DNA of 64,000 nt from Calycina herbarum (GCA_001414485.1 LLEY01000187.1:1-64000), one strand, 5' to 3'. Counted from the stretch's first letter, positions 22,858 through 35,800 are shown. The notes: generated from the sequence alone by a model not told the origin. Numbers and translations are program-made.

Positions 22858-22902
22858 TCAAGAGCTGTGAGCGGCGGCGGTGGTGTTCTTATCAATAGCC
22901 AT
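22858..22902 (-). promoter_or_regulatory. 14-codon upstream ORF before the ABC transporter
   Basis: An ATG at 22902 opens a 14-codon frame (MAIDKNTTAAAHSS) ending in TGA at 22858, 86 nt upstream of and out of frame with the transporter ATG at 22772. If the transcript starts further upstream, the uORF could dampen translation. Whether it lies in the mRNA is not shown by sequence. Confidence 0.45.
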
Positions 22903-22950
22903 GGGATGAGAGCAGCTCCGCAATAATCTCCAGAGATGGATGCCCAGCTT

Positions 22951-22984
22951 TACCAGACAAGTACCAGACAAGTACCAGACAAGA
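22951..22984. repeat. three tandem copies of TACCAGACAAG
   Basis: An 11-bp unit is repeated three times without gaps, about 180-210 bp upstream of the ABC transporter start. The position would suit a promoter element. No named factor is proposed. Confidence 0.7.
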
Positions 22985-25644
22985 TCAGAACTGAATTATT
23001 TTGTCTAGAAGGCCCGTCCGAGGCCGCGCGCACGAATCGACAGCCTTACGTTAGTCTGAGATTAGTCTGTGACTAGCTCTCCCAGACCACTTGCGAGAAG
23101 ACTCTTCCACCGGCCGACGGACGAATAATGGAGGCTACTGATTGGCTAATTCACCTCGAGAGCCAAATTACCCTCCCGAATACGATTCTCCGTATCCTAC
23201 CCGATCAAGTCAAGCGTCCGCTGGGCAAGCACCCCGACGTACCCCCCAACGTGTGCCCAGGGGACCACTGACGAACCGAAGCCGTGGGGTGCTTCAGGCT
23301 TCAGCGTGTGGCCCCGGGTAACCAGGAATTGTGAAATGTGTAGTTGTAGGGGATTGTGCAACGATGTGCGTGCAGCGTCAGCACAGAAAGTCTTCGGATG
23401 GTGGAAGATCCGGCTGCCGACGTGACTCCCCACCATCCATCCCTTTGACAGCTTCACTCCAGCCAACTCCAGCCGAAACTCCCCCTCGCTTCCACACTTC
23501 TTCACTCAGACCCGCCGCTCAGGGTTCTATTTAGCCCCGCTGCATTGCAGCCATCATGTCAATAAGACCCGGATAGAAGAGCTTCTCATTGGTCAAATCG
23601 CATAGAATCACTTCCGTTTTCTTTTTGTCTCCACCCCCTTGTTAAAATCCACGTGGAGGAAGCTGACTACTCCTCACGTGAAAAGTTTCTTAAATTTGTT
23701 TAGTTCCCACGCTCAGGTTTAGTCGAGATTTGTTTGAGAAACATCTTCCGACGAGGAACAGAGAACTACGTTATACAAAGTACAGACTGCTCGGAACTTC
23801 CTATTCGTCCAATTTCAGGTTGATATTTGTCGCCAAGTTCATCGCCAGAGGTGCTAGTAGTAAAGTGATAGAATCTAGACGATATATGAGTCGAAGTGAG
23901 GAGAAACACATCATCGAAACCTTCAAAGCTGCATGCATTTTTTATTATCGCGGCTGGAGAAAAGGTCAACCCAGTTGCCTGTTAAAGGTTGTGAGCAATA
24001 AAGTGCTGACGTCTTGACTAACACGTCTGTCACACCGAATGACACCAGACAACACCACGAACATGACATCAAAACACGTACGAAGTAACCAACCATCCGC
24101 AATGCCTTTTATATACGAAGTATCCGAGAAATAAGAAGATTCCTCCGCAAAGAATCCGAACTTCTCGCAGCCTATAAGTTCCCGACACATTGGTATCGGA
24201 TAACCACATACGAAGTACATTACCTGCTGCACCATGTACAAGCATATCCCGTACGTCTTTCCGCCGTTATGGTGGTGGTGTCGAGCGCTGCATGAGCCTT
24301 GGCCCTTGGCTAATGGCAGCGGAGGAACGTCACTTCGGTGAAGCATCGCACCGGAGCTAACTTTTTGTTTTACCCTCCGGGATGCTGATCGTAGATTTCA
24401 GGCTGGAACAGTCTAGCATTTCGAAACGTATTTTTAGAGACCTACGCAAGTGCCAATTAGAGATCTCGGTGTGGATGAACCGTTTTATTTACCGAACTTT
24501 GGGGTATCGGATTCTTGGTTATATTTTGCAGGGGGAACACCTGGCAACTTGGGACTTGGAATTTCGGAATCATGAAATGTATTTTCTTGGGGGAGTGGGA
24601 TTGACATGGGAATTGCGGAAGGATTTGGGGTTTTAATTGCCGACTCGAGACTCGGAAGGCAGCCGTGGGAAGAAAGAACACGAATACGTTGATAGCGCTT
24701 AGGATTCGTGGCAGAGCCGCGGAACCCGTTCAGATAATGAGATAAGTTCCCCCTTCCCCACAGTGGAATTGTTCCTCTCAATCTGGTCATCACCTCGTCC
24801 TGGAGAGCAACTGGCTTGAGGATACGAATACGATTTTGACAGATCATGGGATCAGAATCATCACAATGTAGGTCACATTATCTTCGTTGATAAAAATAGC
24901 CGCTTTGATGTAATCCAAATGGTTGGAGAGTTGTTCAGCTGAAGATAGCAATGTAACATCTTCATAACAGCTCACTGGAAACATGCAATGCACTCGAAAT
25001 TTAGGGGGCATTTACCCAGATCCCGTAAGTTACTGCACCTGCTTTACTGCCAATATTTCGACGAACTGAACCAAATTTGGTCGACACGGGGAATACGAGT
25101 ACGTCGATGCAACATCTGCGACAATCACATTAATTAAATTGCAAGCAAACAATTCCGAAAGTCTTCTTTCTGTGGTCCTCCTTCACTCCAAGAAAAACAA
25201 TTTTTTCCTCTTTCCCACTCTCTGTCTCCTTGTCCTTCTTTCTCAAAAGAATCAAGCGAGCATTGAGGACTTGAAATTATATCCACCCTTCCAAAAATCT
25301 CCATCACAACTCAGCATTCCCACTCAGCCTTGGACGCGCCAAAGATAAAAGAACTGACTTCAAGATGCTTCACTCCCCCCTTAAACTTGCATCTCACTCC
25401 CTAGATTACACAAACCCCCCTCCCATCTCCAAAAGGCAACAAAAACTCCCCAATCAAGCAACCGCAAAGTTCCCAAAGCGGCAAAAAGTCAACAAGACCC
25501 ACAATACCCCACACACCCGCGCACTCAGAAAATCTCGCTTAACCAAAAAACCACCCAAGCTTCAAAAATTTATATCTTTACCACCACAAGCTCAACAACG
25601 ACCTCTCTACGGGCGGGAGACGGTGCAAAAGGAATAGAATAGGA
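22985..25644. other. 2.7-kb spacer between ABC transporter and tRNA
   Basis: No supported protein gene. Frames at 23197-23505, 23730-24017 and 24382-24636 start at non-ATG codons or have no protein character. The motif TACGAAGTA occurs three times (24080-24088, 24114-24122, 24209-24217). A Lys/Pro-rich 90-codon ATG frame at 25365-25637 abuts the tRNA and is probably spurious. Confidence 0.5.
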
Positions 25645-25743
25645 AGGTCCATCCGGGATTCGAACCCGGGTCCCAGGTAGTTGTGCTAAGAACCAGAGGC
25701 TCTCTTCAAAAACCCATGTGCTAACCGACTACACTAATCGACC
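25645..25743 (-). tRNA. tRNA-Gln (anticodon TTG) with intron
   Basis: The minus strand folds as a full cloverleaf. The acceptor stem pairs GGTCGAT with ATGGACC (one G-G mismatch), followed by a U discriminator as in yeast tRNA-Gln. The D-arm is GTGT...GCAC, the anticodon stem TGGGT/ACCTG, and the T-arm CCGGG TTCGAAT CCCGG, which includes the B box. Loop TT-TTG-A gives anticodon TTG, reading CAA. A 26-nt intron follows position 37 (25680-25705), the standard site for tRNA splicing endonuclease. A T4 tract (25627-25630 on the reverse strand) downstream fits a Pol III terminator. The mature tRNA is 73 nt. Confidence 0.9.
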
Positions 25744-26952
25744 TTTGTTGTTGATTGGATAGCTAACTTGACGGTTTTAGAGTATATAGAGAAAATCACT
25801 GGATTCTGGGGCTTTGTGGTAGCTATTTGTGGGGACAAGGTTTGAAGAGTGGGTCCGAGGGTAGGCTTTGGCTTTTACTCGGGGGAAAGGGTGTATTTGC
25901 CACAGTTCACAAAATCACCCGGTTATTATATAACAAGCTCCCTACAAACTTGGCGAGAATGCAAGGGTTGAAAGCTCAAATATTCCAAATCCGCTGCTCA
26001 GTGGCCTCTCTTACCGAAATACTTAACACATGTGGTTCAACCTCCGAGGTGGAGATCTGTACAGACTTCAAAGTAATCTACTTGACTCACCGGACTTCAG
26101 AACACTACTTACTGAGAGTGTATTCAACTTTCGTGAGCACCTAGGAAACATGAAAATTTGGTCTACCAAAGATTCATGGTCAAACAGCTTAAGTTTTGGA
26201 ATCCCACCTGGAAATATCTCACAGTGGCTTATCCCTTTGAATCACATGGATGTTTCTTTCCATGTCAACCAAACTTCAAAACACTGGAATTTTTGATTGG
26301 GATGTTCGTCGTCTGCACTTATCGTCTTTCCAGAACTTGGTGAGCTCAAGGAGTATTGGAGTCACTCCTCATTTCACACTATTCTTCTCGAAAATTTGAA
26401 CTTATACCCTTTTTTTTCTCCCGGATGCCAAGAGCCCAAGTAAAGAAATCCCAAACGCTAAACAAAAACTTCTTTTCTAAGTTTCATCTCGCAGTGCTGA
26501 TAGGTAATTATCATAGGGATGGTCACTTATATCCTTACACAAACTTTAATTGTAATTTCAAATATTAAATGATGACACTAATTGGCGGCGTATCTTCAAG
26601 TCTACTATTGCTAGCTTTGTTCGTCGAAATTCAATAGATAAATATCCAACCACGTGAAGGCTTCTAAGTGACCAACCACAGGTCGACTCAACTATGGATA
26701 TCGGTATTTGCCGCTTTCTGCACTGCCATTGGGTGGGGGATATGCAAGGCAAATTTGATCTGATCCAATCGCTTAGGACGCCTGCAATACGAGGGTTGAG
26801 GTTCCATATAGGTAACAGAAGTCTCCCGAAGCTAATTTGATTTTTGCTGAAGATACAACAATTAATAACCAGTAAAGTGAAAGATTCTGATTACGAATTT
26901 TATTTTCAAATCGGAAACCGCACGATGGGCTTTCAGCTTGCCTTATTCGGTC
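25744..26952. other. spacer upstream of the Clr5 gene
   Basis: About 1.2 kb without a supported gene. Short overlapping plus-strand frames at 25827-26568 share no motif. The 5' UTR and promoter of the Clr5-TPR gene are probably in the last few hundred bases. No repeat or RNA gene was noticed. Confidence 0.45.
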
Positions 26953-29263
26953 ATGGAATGGACACTCGACAAAAGCAAGGATGCACCAGCCTTGTCATCT
27001 TCAAACTTAAACTCCCAACAAAGACCTATACTCCCTCAGAGCATGCTTTCGTACTCCATATCGCAAGCCCAATTTGGTTCTTCCATGTTGAATCCAGCAC
27101 CAGCGTCTTCATTCGCACACTCAAAGGAAGAATGGGAGGCTCTCAGGCCAGTCATTCGAGAGCTTTATATCCAGAAGCACACAAAGCAAAAGGACCTTAT
27201 CAAGATTCTCAGAGAGGAACATGGCTTCAAGATCACGTAAGCGAGATATCTCCTGGGTTTTTTCTGGTGCATACCGTGTAGCTTATATACGAAAAAAATT
27301 AACAGTAATGTAGTCCAAAGCAACTCACCAACAGATTAAGACTTTGGAATTTCTGGAAAAACACACCACAGAGCCAAAGAAACGCGATACTCTACCACCC
27401 AGATGATGCTTTACAAAAAAGCGGATCCATTCTTCCAACATCGAAAATCTCGCAAGCAAAACTTATCCGTTGGAAGCAAGAGGAAATCAGAAGGAATGAC
27501 CATCGAGATCCTCGGGCTTCCGTTACCGGTATGTGATTGTTCCGTATAATCCGAAGTTGTTTTCCACCTTCTGACACAAAGCAGCATCCGGAGTTGACAC
27601 ACTAGAAATCGCAGTGGAACCCAAAGCACCCGAACTACACACTACAACGGGATATACAAGAACCTCGGATAAATCAGTTGTACAAATGGAGACATCAGCA
27701 CTAGGAACTCACGAATGTTCTCAGTCACATTCCCCTTGGAATTCCTTGGATTTGCACAGTTCTCCGGGACTCACCCGACTATTTTCACAATTGAAACTCG
27801 AAATAGAAGAGAAAAGGCCGCATCTTGAACTTCCGGTCCCCATCGCCCGTGGTTTTCCGAAATACGTCAGCGGCCGTCAGTTGAATGAGAAGTTTCCTAA
27901 TGAACAATCGCCTGACGATTTTGACGCCCCCATTACGCACCCTTCTTTGAGTTTCGTTCCTCATACCGCCTATGAATTATTCTCGCGTAATAGGAAGCAC
28001 TATCTCGATGCTGATTTCACTTTCCCATATCTTGCTGCATGCAAAGCACCCACGCCCTACAGTGAAGTCTATGTTTTCCCATCTATAGCGATACCTGAAG
28101 CCCAGAGACCGAGCTATAATGCCACCTTACCGGAGATAGAAGAAAATGATTCGAAACTCCGTCACATTCAACGGACTCGGCTGTTTTCTCCCTCGGATAT
28201 CAGAATCGTGAAAATGATACGTATCTTGGTCGCATCATGCTTCTCGGTCGGGTCTTTAAAATACTGGGAAATAGCAGAGTACTGGTGCGAACAGCTCCTG
28301 GATAACGAAGATTTTGAGAAGTACCGGACGGCAATTACGATACTGACCGACAGGCTGAATCTTGTGGAGGCAATTTATAATCGAGCGCAATATCGAAAGG
28401 CTTTGGCAATGATTGATAGGATTGAAGGGGACTTGGCACAGCTGGTGACACCCAGCGACGAAATACTTGTCAGGGTTTTGCATTGGAAAAGCCGGGCTTT
28501 GAGGAAAATAGGCGATTCTTCAAACGAAGAGGAGACATGTCGAAATTACCTACAGAAGTGCCTCGGTACATTTGGTCCTAATCATGGGGAAACTTTGGAG
28601 GCGATGTTCAGATTATCCTTACCCCTGAGAAAGAAAGGGAACCTTTTGCAGAGCGAAGAGCTTTTGAAAATTGCCATACAGCTTGCAGAGAAGATCTCGG
28701 TCACCATATGCTGCTTGATTCCAACGTTGGCAGACTTGAAATATGACCAAGGGGAATATGGAGAAGCAGTTGCACTGGGCAGAAGCGCTCTAGAAAAAGC
28801 ACGAAACAATGCTAGTGAGGAGACCTCAATTCTCAGAACGGAGATACGCCGGGGCATTGTCTGTATTGTCAATGGTTTATTGAAGCAAGGAAAGCTACAA
28901 GAAACCATCGAAGTGATCCGAGAATGCATGGAACGGCACAACTCTAGAGCAAAGAGTGGATTGCGTTTGGTTTACATTACGTGTTTTTTGGGGAAGCTAG
29001 GTCGGGCTTGTAAGGAAAAGCCTGAAGTGAAGATGGCGGAATGTCTCGTCAAGTCTTTTGAGAAGAAACAAAGGCGGGAGAACATGTTCGATACTTGCCG
29101 CGAATCCATACTACAACTCAGAGAAAAGACAGGGATTGAAAGTCAATATGCCCACGAGTTATGGTATATTGAGTATGCGGAAAGGTGGCGCCAGAAACAG
29201 AAAAAGGCGGAGGAAGATCAAGCTGCTGGGTATCTTAGAGAATTTGTAACGGTTGAAGAATAG
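26953..29263 (+). CDS. Clr5-domain protein with TPR-like C-terminal half
   Basis: Clr5 is a short fungal domain found at the N-terminus of many proteins and named after a fission-yeast silencing factor. Here it spans about residues 48-86 (EEWEALRPVIRELYIQKHTK ... HGFKIT), then an intron follows. Exons: 26953-27236, 27335-27528 and 27582-29263; 719 residues. The C-terminal two thirds is helical with TPR-like spacing: YRKALAMIDRIEGDL, GETLEAMFRLSLPLRKKGN, LADLKYDQGEYGEAVALGR, and KQGKLQETIEVIRECMER. This layout, Clr5 followed by TPR, is common in filamentous ascomycetes and suggests a scaffold or regulatory protein. The first in-frame ATG is 26953. The second intron has adjacent AG acceptors (AAAG|CAG), so isoforms differing by one residue are possible. 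Function unknown. Confidence 0.8.
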
Positions 29264-29817
29264 CTAGCTAATTCATCAACTACTAAGTGATCTTTTACTA
29301 GAAATTTCATCTGATCATGGGTCTTTCCTCCCCTAAAAAAACATCGTATAACCAATCAAAAACATTTTGCAGCAAGAGTACCCATTCACGTCACGGTCAC
29401 AATTCGAGATTTAATTATTCAAGTGCTTGATGAACGATGACCGGAACTATACCACCCTGAGGATGTTTGATCCAAGACATTGGGTAAATATTCTTTTGAG
29501 TGAATTCATCCTTAACTTGAAACGAAATCCCAGATTAAAGTACTGCCCAAGGTGCTAGCCAGTGAAGAAATGCTGACTTTGAATAAAGGCGGCACGGGGT
29601 CACACGCCGCTTTACATACCACCTCCAAGCCAACTGTGGCGCTCGCTTCCCAAAATACAAGGAATGTGACCAACGACGTCACTTCCAGCAAACCAACAAC
29701 TTGAACATAAGACAAGGTAGCCTCCGTATTAAACTCCAGATGTTTTGACGCTTGGCGAGTATTTGTTTTTCTTGGCCACATGCTACTTCGTCTTGAGTTC
29801 TGCGACTTAGCGGAGTT
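29264..29817. other. spacer between Clr5-TPR and potassium channel
   Basis: A 554-bp interval between two plus-strand genes. It should contain the 3' end of the first and the promoter of the second. An 89-codon minus frame (29512-29781) shows no motif and is dismissed. Confidence 0.5.
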
Positions 29818-32585
29818 ATGAACGACCCAGGTCTAGATGAGCCGATTGCCGACCACGCGGAGGATGTGGAAAATATAGAACGTGCCGAGGAGGAGGCGGA
29901 TGAAGAGGAGGAAAACGATTATCTTGAGCCTGCGTATGTTTCATCTCTTTTCTGCGTCTTCTATTGCTATTATTTCCGTTTTCGTTTTGTTGGTGCTGGG
30001 CCGGTTATGGGTTGTGCAACGGCATTCTAGAGAAGTCGTATCATTCTTTTTTTCTCTTTGTACCAAAATTTCTTGGAGAGTGAGAATTTTTGTTTGTACA
30101 GAGATGTAACAGCGAAGTTTGATTGGGGGTTTCTACGTTTCATTGGTTCTCCGAGACACTGGTGCTCGAGGTCGGCATGGCGGTGTAATAGAACGAGAGT
30201 TTACTATCGACTCGCTAACTTCCATTTTCTATTTTGAACTCCTTGGTATGAGAAAAACTAACAAACATACAGAATATGGTGGTTCGCAAGTACAGCCTTC
30301 CCGCTCATGGCTGGAACATTCGGACCCATGGCCTCAGCATTCTCCATCTGTGCATTAGCAGTACATTGGAGAGTACAACTTTTACCCGAAAAAGCTCTAT
30401 CAGATGCTATCGATCTACCAGACCCTGGATGGTAAGTACTAAACGATATATAGATTATTGGAATATAACACTAATAAGGAATACATAGGCTGATTGCTGT
30501 TAATGCAGCACAACTTGGAATAGCTCTGGTATCAAATCTCTTCCTTCTCATGAATATGGCGAGGAAAGTACGATTCTCAGTAGCACAACCTATCACTATC
30601 ATCGGATGGTAAGTTTCTCCAAACACCGAAGAATTTATAAGACACTGAATCGATACAGGTACATTTCCTCGTTCGCTCTCATCGCCCTCTGTATCTATGC
30701 CACCCGTCGTCCGTTCATTCTCGAACCCCGAGAAATTCACGGCTTGAGTCGTATGTGCATTTTCTTCCTCCCCTATGTCAAACTCCCAACCCGGTTGCGC
30801 CTGAGAAAGCTTCGTCATCCCAACGGCTCTCCTCTTGGCTCTCTTTCCAATGAGAAAAACACATGCTAAAATCCCACAGAAGCCTACTACTACGCCCTCT
30901 TCGCCGCCGGGCTCTACTTCATATGCGCGTCCCTGATGTCAATCACAGTCTGGGGCGCCTACAAAAACTACTACGAGTCCGAATTCCAACTCACCATGTC
31001 CCAACGAACCCTCATGCTCCAAACAATAAGCTTCCTAACCTATCTTCTCTCCGGAGCAGCAGTATTCGCTCGCATCGAAGGATGGACATTCCTCGATGGG
31101 GTGTATTGGGCAGATTTCACGCTCCTAACAGTAGGTATAGGAGACTTAAGTCCAATCACGCATCTAGGAAGGAGTTTACTATTCCCCTATGCGATTGTGG
31201 GAATTATCATTTTGGGTTTGGTGATTGGGAGTATTAGGAGTTTGGTACTTGAGAGGGGAAAGGAGAGGATGGGGAAGAGGATGGTGGAGAAGGAAAGGAG
31301 GAGGCTGTTGAGAAAACTGGAAGACAAAAACAAGGGCAAGATATTGAAGCCTATTGTTGAGGAGGAGAGGGTAAAGGAGAAAGAATCGCCCTCAGGATCC
31401 TCAACAAGTAATGAGAAGGGGAAGGGGAATGTCACGAAATACCCCCAAACCGAACGCGAACGCCGCCACCAAGAATTCCACCTCATGCGAAAAATCCAAT
31501 CCGACGCGCACCGAAAGCGCCGCTGGACCTCCCTCTTCATCTCCCTCACAACCTGGATGGCACTCTGGTTCGTCGGCGCCGCCATCTTCCAAGTCTGCGA
31601 GGAAGAACAAGGATGGTCCTACTTCGTCTCCCTCTACTTCGCCTACACCTCCCTCCTAACAATCGGCTACGGAGACTTCTACCCCACCTCAAACAGTGGA
31701 AAAGCCTTCTTCGTCTTCTGGTCTTTACTGGCTGTTCCCTCGCTTACGATTTTGATAAGCAATATGGGTGATACGATTGTGAAAGCGATTCGAGATGTCA
31801 CCCTCTGGGTGGGAAATTTCACCGTTTTACCCGGGGAGAAGGGGTTCGCCAGGACGCTCAAAGAAACAGCGCATCGGATATCGAAAGGCAGGTCGTTTAG
31901 CGAGTATGGTGAGGATGTTGAAGAACTGCCCCCTGATATTTTAGGTGAAGGGAAGAAATTGAAATTCAATTTTGGGAGGAAGAGGAATGATCCGGAGTCC
32001 GCGGAGCAGAAAGTGGAAAGTGATAAAGCGGAGAAGGAACATTCAGCCGCCCACCAGAAAGGGAAGAACAACGATAAATTACCGAAGAATAAACACCACT
32101 ACCACCTCCTCCTCATCAAAGAGATCTCCTCCGTCCTCTCCCACCTCAACAGCTCACCACCCCGAAAATATACTTTCGAAGAATGGGCCTGGTATCTAAA
32201 ACTCGTCGGCGAAGACGAGGGGGATAGTTTCAAACACCGGAAGCCGGTGCGGAAGCCCAAGCAAGAGCAAGAGAAGAAGAAAGGAGGGGCCGAAACGAGG
32301 GATGGACAGGATGAGGAAGGAATTGGTGGTGGGGGCGATGGGGAGGCAGCGGAAAAGGGGGAGACTGTTAAGTGGAGTTGGGTGGGGAATAGGAGTCCGT
32401 TGATGGGAGGGAAGGAGGAGGCTGAGTGGGTGTTGGAGAGGTTGACGAAGACTCTTGAGAGGGAATTGGAGGAGATTAAGAGGGAGGAGGGTGGGGAAGT
32501 TGAGGAGGCGAACGAGGGAAGTACCAGCAGTGTTGGGAAGGTGGAAACAGCAGCGGTATCAGGAGCACATGATATGACTTCATGA
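29818..32585 (+). CDS. TOK1-like outward-rectifying two-pore potassium channel
   Basis: TOK channels are fungal plasma-membrane potassium channels with eight transmembrane segments and two pore loops in one chain. Exons: 29818-29933, 30273-30431, 30489-30608, 30659-30750 and 30880-32585; 730 residues. The acidic cytosolic N-terminus (ERAEEEADEEEENDYLEPA) is followed by membrane segments starting WWFASTAFPLMAGTFGP. Pore 1 has TLLTVGIGDLSP near residue 246 and pore 2 has SLLTIGYGDFYP near 425, both matching the K+ filter GxGD. A long Lys/Glu-rich tail carries KEISSVLSHLNSSPPRKYTFEEWAWYLKLVGEDEG, a segment usual in fungal TOK tails. The first intron is long (339 nt); a small extra exon inside it cannot be excluded. 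Every other junction keeps frame. Confidence 0.93.
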
Positions 32586-32839
32586 GGCGAAAGTCATTAA
32601 GTTTTTGGGCCAAGGCGTTTGGTTTAGGATGAAGGTTCGGGTGGACGAGGCTTTGTAAATGGCTGCATTGCCAACGGGATTTATGAATTCGTAAGCGACT
32701 ATCAATCTTCCGTACAGTTTTATGCCCATATCATAATATCCTATCGGGACTATGGTCCCCTTAATTATTCCACACCCAAGCATCAGAATCATATCTATAA
32801 AGTTCCATATACAACCATAATTCCATCTCGGATTGACGC

Positions 32840-35800
32840 TCAATCATCGGACTCCTCCTCAGAATCCATAATCATCGGCGGCTGCTCCCACATACTCTCA
32901 GCCATCAAGCTCTCCGGCAACATCTGACTCTTCGTCATTATCTCACTCGAATCCATAGAATAAGGAACAAGAGATTCCGGCGGTTGATTGACACTAGTAT
33001 CCGACCCCTTCAAGGAAGGGAGTCTAAGTGGCGAACTTGATCTCATAGCACGGATAGGAGATTCGAGTATAATGCTGTCAGCACGATGTCGTGGTGTTTC
33101 TGTTTGGGTTTGTGTGAGATCCACGGTTGTTGCTTGTGATGGACCTGGGGGTCGATTTCGAGGTGTGCTTTGTTGACTTGATGGGATTCTTTCTTCTTCG
33201 GCATCAAGATCTACGTCTGGATGTGAGTTTTGGATATAAGCCTCATCGAGGTCCGGCCCTTCAACATGCGATTCCTCAATTGGCGTTTCTTCGCGTTGCG
33301 AGTTTTCGATAAACTGAGGTCCCGTATATTGTGATTCGACTTTTACAGGTGGACTTGAAGGGTATGAAGAGGATGAGCCACGGACCAAAACTGGTTGCGT
33401 AAATTGCCGGATCGTGTGGAGTAATTGTGATGTGGCTGCATCTGTATCGGTTCTCGAAGGTACTGGAGAAGCTGGGACTCTATCGTCCAGATCTTCTTCT
33501 CCATCCTCCACGGGTTCATCCTCCTCGGAATCTTCATCTTCGGCGTCAGCCCACAACGGAGGTAAGAGATTTGCCATCAATTGATCAAGAACAGCTGGTG
33601 GGACCTTAGTAAACTTCGGTGGAGCCCGTTCCAGCCACTCATTGGATTTCAACTCTGCCAATGACAGTGGATCTGCAAGCTCGTAAAGTTCAAATATCGC
33701 ATAGGCACGCCATTTGTTGTTCTTTTTGTCGAAAGTAGCATTTCCCTTCCCGGTTTCACTCACGAGCTCCTCCCCAGGCTTTTTGGTAGGTCCAAGTACA
33801 GCCATGTATCTGAGCGTCGATATTGGTTTGGTTTCATAGATCCATATTCTAGATACTGTTGATGGCAGTACCCAGGCTCGGAATAGATAGTCTCTCGTCC
33901 TGTTTACAATCTCTGCAACTTCTAGATGAGAAGCAGAGAAGAAAACATCCGAGTCCATTGTTCTAGGATCCATTGAGAGTACATGTTGAGTTGTAAGGCG
34001 CTGGCTCTCCATCATTTGAGTTTTCTCCTTGAAGGTGAGATGTTCTTCCACCTCTTCCGCCTCTTCCTGATCTTCCTGCTCATCATGCTCATCCACAATC
34101 CCTAATTCGGGACTTATTCTAGCCGGCTGAAGGAGGTGATTGGCCGCAAATTGTGTTTCAAGGCCAATTTCACCATAACAAGTTTCCTGCTCTTGCTGGG
34201 AATTTTCTTTTTCAAGATGCTGCTCTTTCTGTGAGTTATTTGGTAGATTTTCACGAGCCTCAACCTCGACTTCATCCTCCATCACAACCTCAGTATCAAC
34301 GTTGAGGTTACTCTGGACCATGGATTCCTCAACCACAACCTCAACATGAGGCGCTGCTTCCCCAATTATCGTATCCTCATCCTCATCCGAATCGTCTGCA
34401 TCGGAGTCCTGTATTACAATTCGGTGACTTGGGCGAACTGTCTGAGTGGGTCGGGGTAAGCTAATGCCCGTATCCTTTGACGGAGAGTCTGGAACGTTAC
34501 TCTCCTCAGCATCAGAGTCCTGTATAACACTTTTTTGACTTGGACGAATAGTCTGAGTGGGTCGGGGAGGTTTAGACCCCATTTTCTTAGACGGAGACTC
34601 TGGAACATTGCTCTCCTCGACATCATCACCGTTTTCGAATCCCATAGCATTTTCTTCCTCCCCAGGAATAATAAACCTGACATTCTTCGTAGGACTAGAC
34701 TTTTTTGTTGGAGATGAATGAACTACACTCTGATTACTGTCATCAGTGACAGTATCGAATGTATCTCGAATCTCCAGCCTGGGTGGTTCAAACGTATCTA
34801 GTCGAGGTGTTCTGATCGCGTTGAATGGAATAGGGGTAGCATTTATAGCCTGCTCTCTCAAAGGTGTTCGAATTGCGGATAGTGGTGTGACAGCTGGGGA
34901 TTGAGAGGATGGAATCTCCCTACGTATAGGTCGATGTGGAGTTGGAGGTGGTGGCATAGCAGCTTGGCTAGCAATTTGTGGTGAATGCAAAGGTTCGGAA
35001 CTCTTTTTCGATGCATTGGCAATTTTAACTGGTGATGGTGAAAATGGGCCATCAAATATGGCTTGATCCTCTTCTGGGGCAACTGCAACAGATTTTTTGG
35101 CTTTCTTGGCTGGTCTCGCCTTTCTACTGGCCTTGACGACTTTGGCTTGGATTGGCGAATTGGGAGTACCTTGTACTTCTGTATTTACTTCCTCGGTAGT
35201 GATTGACTTTCTTGTCGATTTTCTCAGCACTCTGGTAGTCTGGTTATCTTTGCTGGCCTCTGGGGTTGAAAACGTCGGCTCATCCACATTTTCCGTTCCT
35301 TCCTCGAGGTCAACCTTTTGAATAGGCGCAGATACTCTTCTACGGGAACTTCTCTGGGGGCCAGACTTCTTTACGGAATTCTCGAGCTGTGGTGTAGATA
35401 TGGTATTGGAAATATTTACACCTCCTTCATCCTCCGTATCTTCCTCCTGAATTATTGTTGAGATTCTTTTGCGTGAGTTTCTCGTTGGTTTCGAATTTCC
35501 GGCTGCTTTATCTGAGGAATACGGCCCATCGTATATATTCCTTCCCTGAGTATCAAGTTCCAAAGCTGGATCTGGGGATTTCTTCTTGTAGAACCTGGAC
35601 ACTTTCGGAAGTTTGCCTTTCTTAGTCGACTTTCTGGGTCTCGAGGACGTCGGATTATCATCTACACTTCCGTCTCCTTCCATTGCATCTTCTAGTGGTT
35701 GTTCAGGCGCATCTTCCCGTGCTGGCTCGTCCTCCCCCTCCATTGCTTCTTCCGGCGCATCTTCTTGTATCGGTTCATCATCCCCCTCCCCCTCCATCGC

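Noticed and set aside
23730..24017. 95-codon plus-strand frame
   Set aside because: Begins at TTG, has no domain and no splice context.
25365..25637. 90-codon Lys/Pro-rich ORF beside the tRNA
   Set aside because: Has an ATG but no domain, low-complexity composition, and runs up to the tRNA terminator; probably chance.
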